The position numbers were made by a program, and so were the translations under genes. A stretch of DNA of 39,723 nucleotides, taken from positions 3,055,129 to 3,094,851 of the forward strand of contig NZ_ML123034.1 in the NCBI RefSeq assembly GCF_003846185.1, given 5' to 3'. The notes under the pieces were generated by a model. The model saw only the letters and a list, made by a program, of their open reading frames with translations. It searched no databases and was not told the origin of the DNA. This document shows, piece after piece, positions 7,648 to 17,059 of this stretch. Source of the DNA: Streptomyces sp. ADI96-02 (GTDB lineage Bacteria > Actinomycetota > Actinomycetes > Streptomycetales > Streptomycetaceae). The number at the start of each line of letters is the position of its first letter. Positions within the stretch are counted from its first letter, which is position 1.

Positions 7648-7962
7648 TCAGGGCTCCGCCGGTTCGCCCCCGGCCCCGTCCTCGGCCCCGTCTCCGGCCC
7701 CGGCCCCGGTCCCGGCGGCGCGGTCACCCGGCGGCGGACGGTCGGCCGGCTCCGGGGTCTCCAGCGCCCAGCCCTCCAGCGCCCGGTCCCGCAGGACCGC
7801 GCCGCAGCGACCGCGCACCTCGGGCCCGTCGCCGCCGCGCACCCGCAGGGTGATGCGGTCCTCCTCGATGCGCTGCCCGCAGACCCAGTGCGCGGGCAGC
7901 ATCCCGATGAGCCGCAGGACCGCGATCCCGGCGGGCGCGGCGGTCACGGCGGCCCGGACCAC
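7648..7962 (-). CDS. Hypothetical protein, about 104 aa
   Basis: I do not recognise it. A compact N-terminal part (GIAVLRLIGMLPAHWVCGQRIEEDRITLRVRGG, split by a Cys pair with GRCGAVL) is followed by a Pro/Gly/Ala-rich tail of repeated GAGAGD-like residues. I placed the start at GTG 7962, which has GAGG at 5 nt. An ATG at 8067 would overlap the upstream secreted-protein gene. Third-position GC bias is consistent with coding, but confidence is modest. Confidence 0.45.
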   Translation of the reverse strand: MVRAAVTAAPAGIAVLRLIGMLPAHWVCGQRIEEDRITLRVRGGDGPEVRGRCGAVLRDRALEGWALETPEPADRPPPGDRAAGTGAGAGDGAEDGAGGEPAEP

Positions 7963-7994
7963 CGCGACCTCGACCGCGTCGGCCGCCGGGTCCT

Positions 7995-8336
7995 CTACTG
8001 CCAGCCGTTGACGCACCGCACCTTGCCCATGAACGGTTCCAGCGGGTTCGGCAGCCGTACGCCGCACAGGAACCGGGCGACCGACGCGGACACGTCCGAG
8101 ACCGCCTCCGGGTCCGGCCCCGGCCGCGCCTGCCCCGCCGGCCCCTCCGAGAGCGCCCCGGTGCCGGAACCGGTGCCGGAGCCAGTGCCCGAACCGGTAC
8201 GGGCCGGCGCGTCCGCGCCCGCCTCCGCCACCGCCCGCGTACCGGCCTGGGCCGGCACGGCCCCGACTCCGACGACCAGCCCCACGACCAGCCCCCCGGC
8301 CCCGACCATCCTCCTGGTGAACGCGCAGACGCCCAT
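7995..8336 (-). CDS. Small secreted protein with Sec signal peptide
   Basis: 113 residues from ATG 8336, with GGGGAGG 5 nt upstream. The N-terminus MGVCAFTRRMVGAGGLVVGL continues into a hydrophobic stretch ending AVPAQA, a good signal peptidase I site. A low-complexity GSGTG linker (three units) precedes a short C-terminal domain with two Cys (FLCGVRLPNPLEP...VRCVNGWQ) that could form a disulfide. Function unknown. The frame extends further upstream, but those residues lack coding character. Confidence 0.6.
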   Translation of the reverse strand: MGVCAFTRRMVGAGGLVVGLVVGVGAVPAQAGTRAVAEAGADAPARTGSGTGSGTGSGTGALSEGPAGQARPGPDPEAVSDVSASVARFLCGVRLPNPLEPFMGKVRCVNGWQ

Positions 8337-8538
8337 GTCTTCCTCCCCGTACGTCGCTTGCGTCGCCGGCTTCCCTCGCCGACGCCCATCAGCTTGCCAG
8401 CGGCACATGCGCGGCCGGTGGTGCGGCGCTGTCAACTTGCTGCACCTTTCCGGCCACTTGGTGCCACCGCCGCACCGTCCGGGCCAGGCACGCGAACGGC
8501 CGGAAGCCTGCGCACGAACACGGCCGGAACCGGGTACG

Positions 8539-8586
8539 CGAACGGCCGGGCCGGAAGAGATCCCGCTCTTCCGGCCCGGCCGTTCG
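8539..8586. terminator. Strong terminator hairpin after the dnaK operon
   Basis: Perfect 21-bp inverted repeat (8539-8559 with 8566-8586) and a 6-nt loop, 34 bp past the hspR stop on the minus strand. Confidence 0.85.
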
Positions 8587-8619
8587 TGCGTCGCGCGTCC
8601 CGCCTGCTCCGCGTCCCGC

Positions 8620-9072
8620 CTACTCCGCGGGCCGCTTCGGCTTGGGCCGCCAGACCACCAGCGCGCTGGTCTGCTGCACGTCCTGATAGGGCACCAGGTC
8701 GCGCCGGTAGGAGGCGTGCACCTGGGCCTCGCGCTGCTGCATCGCGACCGCCGCGCCGTCCACCGCCGCCGACAGCTCGGCGACGCGCTGCTGGAGGGCG
8801 GCTACCTGGTTCTCCAGCTCGATGATCCGCTTGATGCCCGCCAGGTTGATGCCCTCGTCCTGCGACAGCTGCTGCACGGTGCGCAGCAGCTCGATGTCGC
8901 GGGCCGAGTACCGCCGGCCGCGCCCGGCCGTACGGTCGGGGGAGACCAGGCCGAGACGGTCGTACTGGCGCAGTGTCTGCGGGTGCAGGCCCGAGAGCTG
9001 GGCCGCGATCGAGATGACGTAGACCGGCGATTCATCGGTCAGCTGGTACGGATTGCGTCGACGGCCGTCCAT
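8620..9072 (-). CDS. hspR: Heat-shock repressor HspR
   Basis: A 150-residue MerR-family protein. The N-terminal winged HTH VYVISIAAQLSGLHPQTLRQYDRLGLVSPDRT is typical of HspR, followed by RRYSARDIELLRTVQQLSQDEGINLAGIKRIIELE and a coiled coil (QVAALQQRVAEL). HspR binds HAIR operators with DnaK as co-repressor and controls this operon. The start is 1 bp from the dnaJ stop, so it is the last gene of dnaK-grpE-dnaJ-hspR, giving autoregulation through the operator at 12877-12897. Confidence 0.97.
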   Translation of the reverse strand: MDGRRRNPYQLTDESPVYVISIAAQLSGLHPQTLRQYDRLGLVSPDRTAGRGRRYSARDIELLRTVQQLSQDEGINLAGIKRIIELENQVAALQQRVAELSAAVDGAAVAMQQREAQVHASYRRDLVPYQDVQQTSALVVWRPKPKRPAE

Positions 9073-9073
9073 C

Positions 9074-10261
9074 TCAAGCTCCCTTCGCAGCCTGGAACAG
9101 TTCCGCCCGCGGGTCCTCGTCCGCGGTCGCCTTCCGGAAGGTCTCCAGCGCGTCCTTGGCCTCCTGGCCGAGGTCGGTCGGGACCGCGACCTCCACGGTG
9201 ACCAGGAGGTCGCCGCGGGTGCCGTCCTTGCGCACCGCGCCCTTGCCCCGGGCCCGCATCGTACGGCCGTTGGGGGTGCCCGGGGGCAGTTTCAGCGTGA
9301 CGGCGGGACCGCCGAGGGTGGGCACCTTCACCTCGCCGCCGAGCGTGGCCTCCGGGAAGGTGACCGGCACGGTGACGGTGAGGTTGTCGCCTCTGCGGCC
9401 GAAGACCGGGTGGGAGCCGACGTGGACGACGACGTAGAGGTCGCCGGCCGGGCCGCCGCGCTCGCCCGGACCGCCCTTGCCGCGCAGCCGGATCCGCTGG
9501 GCGTCGGAGACGCCCGCCGGGATCCTGACCTGCATCGTGCGGGCCGACTTCGCCCGGCCGCTGCCCTTGCACACCTCGCACGGGTCCTGGGCGATGAGGC
9601 CCCGGCCCTTGCAGTCGACGCACGGGTCGGTGAGCGAGAAGCCGCCGCCGCTGCCGCGCGAGACCTGGCCGGTGCCGACGCAGGTCGGGCAGACCCGGGG
9701 GGTGCCGTTCTTGTCGCCGGTGCCGGAGCACGCCTTGCAGGGCGCCTGGCTGGACATCCGCAGCGGGACCGTGGCCCCGTCGACCGCCTCGGTGAAGCTG
9801 AGCGTCACCTCGGACTCGATGTCCTGGCCGCGCCGCGGCTGCACCCGGGTGCCCGCGCCGCCGCGGTTGAACAGGCCGCCGAAGACGTCGCCGAGACCGC
9901 CTCCGCCGCCGAACCCGCCGCCCTGGCCACCGGGCTGACCGCCCCCGGCGCCGCCGAAGAGGTCGCCCAGGTCGAAGTTGAAGTTGCCGCCCGCACCACC
10001 GGGACCGGCGCGGAAGCCGCCGTTGCCGAACAGGGCGCGCGCCTCGTCGTACTCCTTGCGCCGCTTGGCGTCGCCGAGGACGTCGTTCGCCTCGGAGATC
10101 TCCTTGAAGCGCTCCTCCGCCTTGGCGTCGCCCTTGTTGGCGTCGGGGTGGAACTCCCGGGCGAGCTTGCGGTACGCCTTCTTGATCTCGGCGTCGGTGG
10201 CGTCCTTCGGAACGCCGAGGACCTTGTAGTAGTCCTTCTCGACGAAGTCCTTCGTGCTCAT
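9074..10261 (-). CDS. dnaJ: Co-chaperone DnaJ
   Basis: 395 residues. The J-domain (residues 5-75) includes the start KDYYKVLGVPKDATDAEIKKAYRKLA and HPDANKG, the HPD motif that stimulates DnaK ATPase. A Gly/Phe-rich linker follows (GGAGGNFNFDLGDLFGGAGGG). The zinc-binding region has four motifs: CKACSGTG, CPTCVGTG, CVDCKGRG, CEVCKGSG. The C-terminal substrate-binding domains run to the end. GGAGG lies upstream of ATG 10261. It is the third gene of the heat-shock operon. Confidence 0.98.
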   Translation of the reverse strand: MSTKDFVEKDYYKVLGVPKDATDAEIKKAYRKLAREFHPDANKGDAKAEERFKEISEANDVLGDAKRRKEYDEARALFGNGGFRAGPGGAGGNFNFDLGDLFGGAGGGQPGGQGGGFGGGGGLGDVFGGLFNRGGAGTRVQPRRGQDIESEVTLSFTEAVDGATVPLRMSSQAPCKACSGTGDKNGTPRVCPTCVGTGQVSRGSGGGFSLTDPCVDCKGRGLIAQDPCEVCKGSGRAKSARTMQVRIPAGVSDAQRIRLRGKGGPGERGGPAGDLYVVVHVGSHPVFGRRGDNLTVTVPVTFPEATLGGEVKVPTLGGPAVTLKLPPGTPNGRTMRARGKGAVRKDGTRGDLLVTVEVAVPTDLGQEAKDALETFRKATADEDPRAELFQAAKGA

Positions 10262-10354
10262 CGACGTCCCTCCTTCCGGACGATCGGCCGAGCGGCCGGC
10301 CCGTGGGCCGGCCGCCGGGCCGGTCGGTGCGCACCGCGGTGGTCAGACGTGATG

Positions 10355-11005
10355 TCAGACCTCCTCGGTGCCACCGCTCTCCTCGTCGTCTGCCTGCTCT
10401 TCCTTGGCCGCGGCGGGCGTGGCGCCCGGCTGCGGCTCGGCGACGGCCACCCGCGCGGGGCGGATGGTGCGCTCGCCGATGCGATACCCCGGCTGAAGGA
10501 TCGCCACGCAGGTCGTCTCGGTGACGTCCGGCGCGTAGCTGTGCATCAGGGCCTCGTGGATCGTCGGGTCGAAGGGCTCGCCCTCCTTGCCGAACTGCTG
10601 GAGGCCCAGCTTCGCGACGATCGTCTCCATGGATTCGGCCACCGACTTGAAGCCGCCGACCAGCTCCCCGTGCTCCCGGGCGCGGCCGACGTCGTCGAGC
10701 ACCGGCAGCAGCTCGGACAGGAGGTTCGCGACGGCGACCTCCTTGACCGTGACCCGGTCGCGCTCCACGCGGCGGCGGTAGTTCTGGTACTCGGCCTGGA
10801 GCCGCTGGAGGTCCGCGGTGCGCTCGTTGAGCGCGGTGCGCGCCTGGTCCAGCTGGGCCGTCAGGCCGACGGTCGGATCGGTGTCCCCGGCCGGGGCCGC
10901 CGCCTCCTCCTCGGAGGGAGCGGCAGCCTTCGGTTCGGCGTCATCAGGGGTGGCGCCGGAGGGGACGTCGGGCTTCTCCTCGAAGCCCGGAGTCTCCTCG
11001 GTCAC
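10355..11005 (-). CDS. grpE: Nucleotide exchange factor GrpE
   Basis: 216 residues. An acidic N-terminal extension precedes a long helix ([37 protein letters not shown]), then the conserved [15 protein letters not shown] and the C-terminal beta domain ([15 protein letters not shown]..., [24 protein letters not shown]). It releases ADP from DnaK. Its ATG overlaps the dnaK stop by 4 bp (ATGA), which implies coupling. Confidence 0.97.
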   Translation of the reverse strand: MTEETPGFEEKPDVPSGATPDDAEPKAAAPSEEEAAAPAGDTDPTVGLTAQLDQARTALNERTADLQRLQAEYQNYRRRVERDRVTVKEVAVANLLSELLPVLDDVGRAREHGELVGGFKSVAESMETIVAKLGLQQFGKEGEPFDPTIHEALMHSYAPDVTETTCVAILQPGYRIGERTIRPARVAVAEPQPGATPAAAKEEQADDEESGGTEEV

Positions 11006-12855
11006 GCCGCACCGCCCTTGGTGTCCTTCTCGTCGTCCACGATCTCGGCGTCGACGACGTCGTCATCGGCCTTGGCCTGGCCGTCGCCAGGGGCCTCGGC
11101 GCCCGGGGTCGCACCCTCGGCCTGGGCGTTGGCGTACATCGCCTGGCCCAGCTTCTGGGAGACGGCCGCGACCTTCTCGGTGGCGGTGCGGATCTCGGCG
11201 GTGTCCTCGCCCTTGAGCTTCTCCTTCAGCTCGCCGACGGCGGTCTCCACCTCCGTCTTCACGTCACCGGGGACCTTGTCCTCGTTGTCCTTGAGGAACT
11301 TCTCCGTCTGGTAGACGAGCTGCTCGCCCTGGTTGCGCGACTCGGCGGCCTCGCGGCGGGCGTGGTCCTCCTCGGCGTACTTCTCGGCCTCTTCGCGCAT
11401 CCGGTTGACCTCGTCCTTCGGCAGCGAGGAGCCGCCGGTGACGGTCATCTTCTGCTCCTTGCCGGTGCCGAGGTCCTTGGCGGCGACGTGCATGATGCCG
11501 TTGGCGTCGATGTCGAACGCGACCTCGATCTGCGGCACGCCGCGCGGGGCCGGCGGCAGACCGGTCAGCTCGAACATCCCGAGCTTCTTGTTGTACGCCG
11601 CGATCTCGCGCTCGCCCTGGTAGACCTGGATCTGGACGGACGGCTGGTTGTCCTCGGCCGTCGTGAAGATCTCGGAGCGCTTGGTCGGGATCGTGGTGTT
11701 GCGCTCGATGAGCTTCGTCATGATCCCTCCCTTGGTCTCGATGCCGAGGGAGAGCGGCGTGACGTCGAGCAGCAGGACGTCCTTGACCTCGCCCTTGAGG
11801 ACACCGGCCTGGAGCGAGGCGCCGATGGCGACGACCTCGTCCGGGTTCACGCCCTTGTTGGCGTCCTGGCCGCCGGTCAGCTCCTTGACGAGCTCGGCGA
11901 CGGCCGGCATGCGGGTGGAGCCGCCGACGAGAACGACGTGGTCGATCTCGGAGAGCTGGATGCCCGCGTCCTTGATGACGTTGTGGAACGGGGTCTTGCA
12001 GCGGTCCAGGAGGTCCGCGGTCAGCTGCTGGAACTGCGAGCGCGTGAGCTTCTCGTCCAGGTGCAGCGGGCCCTCGGCGGACGCCGTGATGTAGGGCAGG
12101 TTGATCGTGGTCTCGGTCGAGGACGAGAGCTCGATCTTCGCCTTCTCCGCGGCTTCGCGGAGACGCTGGAGAGCCATCTTGTCCTTGGACAGGTCCACGC
12201 CGTGCCCGTTGGCGAACTGCTTCACCAGGTAGTCGACGACGCGCTGGTCCCAGTCGTCGCCACCGAGGTGGTTGTCGCCGTTGGTGGCCTTCACCTCGAC
12301 GACGCCGTCGCCGATCTCCAGGAGCGACACGTCGAAGGTGCCGCCGCCGAGGTCGAAGACGAGGATCGTCTGGTCGTCCTTGTCGAGCCCGTACGCCAGG
12401 GCGGCGGCCGTCGGCTCGTTGACGATGCGCAGGACGTTCAGGCCCGCGATCTCGCCGGCCTCCTTGGTCGCCTGGCGCTCGGAGTCGTTGAAGTACGCCG
12501 GGACGGTGATGACCGCGTCGGTCACCTTCTCGCCCAGGTAGGACTCGGCGTCGCGCTTCAGCTTCTGCAGGATGAAGGCGCTCATCTGCTGCGGGTTGAA
12601 GCTCTTGCCGTCCAGGTCGATCTTCCAGTCGGTGCCCATGTGGCGCTTGACCGACCGGATGGTCCTGTCGACGTTGGTGACCGCCTGGCGCTTGGCGACC
12701 TCGCCGACGAGCACCTCGCCGTTCTTGGCGAAGGCGACGACGGACGGCGTGGTCCTGGCGCCTTCGGCGTTGGTGATGACGGTGGGCTCGCCGCCTTCGA
12801 GAACGCTGACGACGGAGTTAGTCGTGCCCAGGTCGATGCCGACCGCACGTGCCAT
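11002..12855 (-). CDS. dnaK: Chaperone DnaK (Hsp70)
   Basis: 617 residues of full Hsp70 type. The first phosphate loop is [18 protein letters not shown], the second phosphate loop is [17 protein letters not shown], and the adenosine motif is [13 protein letters not shown]. The linker is [15 protein letters not shown], followed by the substrate-binding and lid domains. The lid tail has an acidic end ([16 protein letters not shown]). ATG 12855 is preceded by GGAGG at 12863-12867. It is the first gene of the operon, repressed through HAIR sites by HspR. Confidence 0.99.
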   Translation of the reverse strand: MARAVGIDLGTTNSVVSVLEGGEPTVITNAEGARTTPSVVAFAKNGEVLVGEVAKRQAVTNVDRTIRSVKRHMGTDWKIDLDGKSFNPQQMSAFILQKLKRDAESYLGEKVTDAVITVPAYFNDSERQATKEAGEIAGLNVLRIVNEPTAAALAYGLDKDDQTILVFDLGGGTFDVSLLEIGDGVVEVKATNGDNHLGGDDWDQRVVDYLVKQFANGHGVDLSKDKMALQRLREAAEKAKIELSSSTETTINLPYITASAEGPLHLDEKLTRSQFQQLTADLLDRCKTPFHNVIKDAGIQLSEIDHVVLVGGSTRMPAVAELVKELTGGQDANKGVNPDEVVAIGASLQAGVLKGEVKDVLLLDVTPLSLGIETKGGIMTKLIERNTTIPTKRSEIFTTAEDNQPSVQIQVYQGEREIAAYNKKLGMFELTGLPPAPRGVPQIEVAFDIDANGIMHVAAKDLGTGKEQKMTVTGGSSLPKDEVNRMREEAEKYAEEDHARREAAESRNQGEQLVYQTEKFLKDNEDKVPGDVKTEVETAVGELKEKLKGEDTAEIRTATEKVAAVSQKLGQAMYANAQAEGATPGAEAPGDGQAKADDDVVDAEIVDDEKDTKGGAA

Positions 12856-12876
12856 TTCGATTCCTCCAACTGACTA

Positions 12877-12897
12877 CTTGAGTGGATCTGACTCAAG
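12877..12897. promoter_or_regulatory. HAIR operator (HspR-binding), perfect match
   Basis: CTTGAGT, 7-bp spacer, ACTCAAG: an exact match to the HAIR consensus, 22 bp upstream of dnaK. Confidence 0.95.
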
Positions 12898-12924
12898 AAT
12901 GCACGACACCCGCCCCAGAGTCAA
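12896..12924 (-). promoter_or_regulatory. Probable dnaK promoter
   Basis: On the minus strand a TTGACT -35 (12919-12924) is separated by 17 bp from CATTCT (12896-12901). The -10 overlaps the HAIR operator, which suits repression by occlusion. Confidence 0.5.
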
Positions 12925-12928
12925 CAGA

Positions 12929-12949
12929 CCTGAGTCGGGCACGCTCAAC
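12929..12949. promoter_or_regulatory. Second, imperfect HAIR-like site
   Basis: CCTGAGT, 7-bp spacer, GCTCAAC: three mismatches from the HAIR consensus, 32 bp further upstream of the first site. An additional CTTAAGT half-site follows at 12949-12955. Confidence 0.5.
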
Positions 12950-13150
12950 TTAAGTGCTCAGCCCTTACGCCACCGGGAACTCTCCCGGCCGACCGGCACC
13001 AGCGGGCGCGCACCCCGCCACGCGCGACACCTCCGCACAACCCCCCGTCCCACCATCCCACCGTGGGATTGTTCTGTCACAAAATGCCGCGAGACGGTCA
13101 TTACCACCGTCGATCGGCGCACCATCGGACCTCGGACCCGGGCGGGCGCG

Positions 13151-13972
13151 ATGCACGACGCGAGGCAGGACGCGGCACAGAGCACGGCCCACGGCGTGGC
13201 GCGGGGCAGGACGCGGGGCGCGACGCGCCGCGCGGGGCCCGCGGCGTACGGACGACCCCGCGCGCCGCACTCCGGGCCGCGCCGCCCGCACCGCCCTCGC
13301 CGCCCGTACACCGCGCCGACCGCGACGAGCTCGGCCGGCTTCCCGTCCCGGCCCACGGCCCGCCTCGCCGACCTGGCGGACCGCGCGACGCGTCCCGTAC
13401 AGCGCCTCACCGCACACCTGACCGTCAAACGGACGCTGGACCTCTTTCTCGGAACCGCCCTGCTCGCCCTCGCCGCCCCCGCGCTCGCCGTCGGCCTGGC
13501 GGCCCTCGCGGCCCGCCGGCTCCCGGGCGGCGCATGGGACCGCGGCCCCCGCGCCGGCCTGCACGGACACGTCTTCGAGCTGCGCTCCCTGCGCACCCGG
13601 CGCCTCCGCCTCGACCTGCTCTCCCGGCTCCCCCACGTCCTGCGCGGCGAGCTGTCCCTGGTCGGCCCGGCCCCGCTGGCACCGGGCGATCCACGGGCGG
13701 CGGGCCCCGGCTCCCGGCAGTGGCGGCAGGAGCTGCGCCCCGGACTGACCGGCCTGGCGCAGGTCCGCGCCCGTTCCGGCATGCCGTGGGACGACCCCGC
13801 CCTGCTGGACCGGCACTACGCGGAGGACCATGGAGTGGTCCTCGACCTGGTCATCCTGGCCGAGGCGGTACGCAATCCGCTGCGGGCGGCGCTGGGAAGG
13901 GCCACCCGCCGCACCAAGGCACACCTGAGCGACACAGATCACCGCTTGCCCGGCTACAGCGTCACGGAATAA
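13151..13972 (+). CDS. Bacterial sugar transferase (undecaprenyl-phosphate sugar-1-phosphate transferase type)
   Basis: 273 residues. It has the conserved layout of the WcaJ/PglC family, but shortened. The membrane-entry segment is VKRTLDLFLGTALLALAAPALA. It is followed by FELRSLRT, the LPHVLRGELSLVGPAPL motif, the RPGLTGLAQVRARSGMPWDD motif and the C-terminal YAEDHGVVLDLVILAEAVRNPLRA. These enzymes start lipid-linked glycan or exopolysaccharide synthesis by transferring a sugar phosphate to undecaprenyl phosphate. The N-terminal 80 residues are basic, Arg/Pro-rich and uninformative, so ATG 13151 is a guess. No glycan cluster is visible nearby, so its product is unknown. Confidence 0.8.
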   Translation: MHDARQDAAQSTAHGVARGRTRGATRRAGPAAYGRPRAPHSGPRRPHRPRRPYTAPTATSSAGFPSRPTARLADLADRATRPVQRLTAHLTVKRTLDLFLGTALLALAAPALAVGLAALAARRLPGGAWDRGPRAGLHGHVFELRSLRTRRLRLDLLSRLPHVLRGELSLVGPAPLAPGDPRAAGPGSRQWRQELRPGLTGLAQVRARSGMPWDDPALLDRHYAEDHGVVLDLVILAEAVRNPLRAALGRATRRTKAHLSDTDHRLPGYSVTE

Positions 13973-14071
13973 GTGGATAGTGTCAGCACAGACCAATTAA
14001 GTTACTGCTTAGTAGATCTGGGCAGTAGTACTGGATCGATCCCACCCTCGCAGGCCCGAGGAGCCCCCAAC

Positions 14072-16339
14072 ATGCAACTCGCAGCGATCATCGTGTCGCT
14101 GGTGCTGACCGCGGTCGGCGTTGCGCTCGTCGCCCGAGCCGTCGCGCAGATCTACCGGTTCGTCCGCCTCGGACAGCCGGTCCCCGCAGGCACCCGCACC
14201 GACGACCCCAAGCAGCGCACGATCACCCTCGCCAAGGAGTTCATCGGCCACACCCGGATGAACCGGTGGGGGATCGTCGGCGTGGCGCACTGGTTCGTCG
14301 CCGTCGGCTTCCTGACCCTGGGCCTCACCATCGTCCAGGCGTACGGGCAGCTGTTCAAGGCCGACTGGGTCCTGCCGCTCATCGGCACGTGGCTGCCGTA
14401 CGAGCTGTACATCGAGTTCATCGCCCTCGGGACGACGGTGGGCATCCTCGTCCTCATCGTGATCCGCCAGCTGAACCTGCCCTCCCGGGCCGGCCGCAAG
14501 TCCCGCTTCACGGGTTCGAAGATGGGCCAGGCGTACTTCGTCGAGGCCGTCATCCTCGTCATCGGCCTGGCGATCATGACCTTGCGCGGCCTGGAGGGCG
14601 CGCTGCACCACGTCGACGGCTACGAGGCCGCGTACTTCGCCTCGTACCCGCTGGTCGCCGCGTTCCAGGGGCTGGACGTCGACACGCTCCAGAACCTCGT
14701 CTACCTCACCGCCATGATCAAGCTCGGCACCACCATGGCCTGGGCGATCACGGTGGGCCTGAACACCAACATGGGCGTCGCCTGGCACCGCTTCCTGGGC
14801 TTCCCGAACATCTGGTTCAAGCGCAACGCGGACGGCGACGTCGCGCTCGGCGCGCTCCAGCCGATGACCTCGGGCGGCAAGGAGATCGACTTCGAGGAGC
14901 CGGGCGACGACGACGTCTTCGGCGTCTCCCAGGTCGAGCAGTTCTCCTGGAAGGGCATCCTCGACTTCTCCACCTGCACCGAGTGCGGTCGCTGCCAGTC
15001 GCAGTGCCCCGCCTGGAACACCGGCAAGCCGCTCTCGCCGAAGCTCCTGATCATGTCGCTGCGCGACCACGCGCACGCCAAGGCCCCGTACCTGCTGGCC
15101 GGCGGCGGCAAGGACATGGAGGGCAACGAGAAGGCCACCGAGGAGCAGCTGAAGGACGTACCGGCGGCGGCCCTCGCCGAGGCCGAGCGCCCGCTGATCG
15201 GCACCGCCGAGGAGAACGGCGTCATCGACCCGGACGTGCTGTGGTCGTGCACCACCTGCGGTGCGTGCGTCGAGCAGTGCCCGGTCGACATCGAACACAT
15301 CGACCACATCGTCGACATGCGCCGCTACCAGGTCATGATCGAGTCCGCCTTCCCGTCCGAGGCGGGCACGATGCTCAAGAACCTGGAGAAGAAGGGCAAC
15401 CCCTGGGGGCTCGCCAAGAAGCAGCGCGTGGAGTGGACCAAGGAGGTCGACTTCGAGGTCCCGATCGTCGGCAAGGACGTCGAGGACCTCACCGAGGTCG
15501 ACTACCTCTACTGGGTCGGCTGCGCCGGCGCGCTGGAGGACCGGGCGAAGAAGACCACCAAGGCGTTCGCCGAACTGCTGCACATCGCGGGCGTCAAGTT
15601 CGCGATCATGGGCGGCGACGAGAAGTGCACCGGTGACTCCGCCCGCCGCCTGGGCAACGAGCCGCTGTTCCAGCAGCTCGGCCAGGAGAACGTCGCGATG
15701 CTGAACATGGCGTACGGCGAGGACGACGAGGACGCCTCGACGAAGAAGCCCACGTCGTCGAAGAAGATCGTCGCGACCTGCCCGCACTGCTTCAACACCA
15801 TCGCCAACGAGTACCCGCAGCTCGGCGGCGAGTACGAGGTCATCCACCACACGCAGTTGCTCCAGCACCTCATCGACGAGGGCCGGCTCATCCCCGTCAC
15901 TCCGGTCGAGGGCCTGATCACGTACCACGACCCGTGCTACCTGGGCCGCCACAACAAGATCTACACCCCGCCGCGCGAGATCATCGCGAAGGTCCCCGGA
16001 CTGCGGAACGAGGAGATGCACCGCCACAAGGAGCGCGGCTTCTGCTGCGGCGCGGGCGGCGCGCGGATGTGGATGGAGGAGCGGATCGGCAAGCGCGTCA
16101 ACAACGAGCGCGTCGACGAGGCCCTCGCCCTCAACCCGGACATCGTCTCCACCGCCTGCCCGTTCTGCCTCGTCATGCTGACCGACTCGGTCAACGGCAA
16201 GAAGAACGACGGCCAGGCCAAGGAGTCCATCCAGGTCGTCGACGTCTCCCAGCTCCTGCTCGACTCCGTGAAGACCCCCGCCGACCCGGCGGGCGACCCG
16301 GAACAGGTGGACGCACCGGAGCCGGAACCGGCGACGTGA
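14072..16339 (+). CDS. Membrane-anchored heterodisulfide-reductase-like Fe-S oxidoreductase
   Basis: 755 residues. The N-terminal third has about five to six membrane segments, beginning LAAIIVSLVLTAVGVALVARAV, and resembles the HdrE/nitrate-reductase-gamma cytochrome b-like subunit. Two 4Fe-4S ferredoxin motifs follow (CTECGRCQSQCP and CTTCGACVEQCP). Two CCG-type domains follow, including DPCYLGRHN with GFCCGAGGARMWMEE, and a final ACPFCLVML. It likely passes electrons between quinone and a soluble acceptor. The substrate is unknown, but the family is conserved in actinomycetes. GAGGAG lies about 9 nt upstream of ATG 14072. It appears monocistronic and ends at a hairpin. Confidence 0.88.
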   Translation: MQLAAIIVSLVLTAVGVALVARAVAQIYRFVRLGQPVPAGTRTDDPKQRTITLAKEFIGHTRMNRWGIVGVAHWFVAVGFLTLGLTIVQAYGQLFKADWVLPLIGTWLPYELYIEFIALGTTVGILVLIVIRQLNLPSRAGRKSRFTGSKMGQAYFVEAVILVIGLAIMTLRGLEGALHHVDGYEAAYFASYPLVAAFQGLDVDTLQNLVYLTAMIKLGTTMAWAITVGLNTNMGVAWHRFLGFPNIWFKRNADGDVALGALQPMTSGGKEIDFEEPGDDDVFGVSQVEQFSWKGILDFSTCTECGRCQSQCPAWNTGKPLSPKLLIMSLRDHAHAKAPYLLAGGGKDMEGNEKATEEQLKDVPAAALAEAERPLIGTAEENGVIDPDVLWSCTTCGACVEQCPVDIEHIDHIVDMRRYQVMIESAFPSEAGTMLKNLEKKGNPWGLAKKQRVEWTKEVDFEVPIVGKDVEDLTEVDYLYWVGCAGALEDRAKKTTKAFAELLHIAGVKFAIMGGDEKCTGDSARRLGNEPLFQQLGQENVAMLNMAYGEDDEDASTKKPTSSKKIVATCPHCFNTIANEYPQLGGEYEVIHHTQLLQHLIDEGRLIPVTPVEGLITYHDPCYLGRHNKIYTPPREIIAKVPGLRNEEMHRHKERGFCCGAGGARMWMEERIGKRVNNERVDEALALNPDIVSTACPFCLVMLTDSVNGKKNDGQAKESIQVVDVSQLLLDSVKTPADPAGDPEQVDAPEPEPAT

Positions 16340-16380
16340 CGACCACCCGCAGCACGACGTAACGACCACCCGCACCACCA

Positions 16381-16421
16381 GGAGCGGCCGGACCCGCCTC
16401 GGAGGCAGGACCGGCCGCTCC
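16381..16421 (+). terminator. Terminator hairpin after the Fe-S oxidoreductase
   Basis: A roughly 20-bp near-perfect inverted repeat with outer arms GGAGCGGCCGG and CCGGCCGCTCC, 41 bp past the stop codon. Confidence 0.75.
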
Positions 16422-16576
16422 GGCGTGTCCGGGCGGCCGGGCGTCACCCCCGTACCGGCGGACCGGCGGTGCGACGACCACCGCACAACGGCCGGACCGT
16501 GTACGCCGCGGGCGCGGGTGCAGCGTCATGTGCCCGGACGCCGGGGCCACCGGACGACGACAACGGACGAGGACCC

Positions 16577-16905
16577 GTGCGCGGAGTCAGCGGAGCCGGC
16601 AGAGCCGGGACACGCCCCGGGGCGACCGCCCCCACCAGGACCGCGGCGGCCGTGGCGGCGGGCTGCGCCTGCCTGCTGATCGCGCTCACCGCCTGCGACG
16701 GCCTCTCGTCCGGCGCGGGCGGCGGCAAGAACGGCGACACCCCGCCGCGCTCCCCCGCCGCCGCACGAACTACGACGGCGACGGGAGGACGGACACGGTG
16801 GTGCGGACGTACCGCGGCGAGCGCCGGGACCTGGTCGCGCTCTACCCGGCCGGGAGCACGGACCGCCCCGCGCTCACCTTCTCCACATCGCTCTTCCTCC
16901 CCTGA
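16577..16905 (+). pseudogene. Frameshifted remnant of an FG-GAP lipoprotein
   Basis: One frame from GTG 16577 encodes a lipoprotein signal (AAVAAGCACLLIALTAC, lipobox LTAC) and a Gly-rich linker. A different frame of the same stretch carries NYDGDGRTDTVVRTY, an FG-GAP calcium-loop motif, and stops at 16905. The two halves fit one protein if a frameshift occurred between about 16700 and 16770. Even joined, it is far shorter than the usual multi-repeat FG-GAP proteins, so it is truncated as well. A sequencing error could explain the shift but not the shortness. Confidence 0.5.
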
Positions 16906-17059
16906 ACTCCCGCCCCGCCCCGCGCCCGGCAGGCCCCGGGGGCGGGGTCCTGGTCCGCGTCCTGGTCCGCGTCCCGGGGATGTCACAGCTCGGCCCCAAT
17001 GGACACGGGTTCGCCACGGCCCCGCCCGGCGCCGGGGAGGACCAGGTACGTTCGTTGAC

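Noticed and set aside
11362..12873. 503-residue plus-strand open frame opposite dnaK
   Set aside because: Antisense shadow of dnaK with low-complexity Asp/Val/Leu content.
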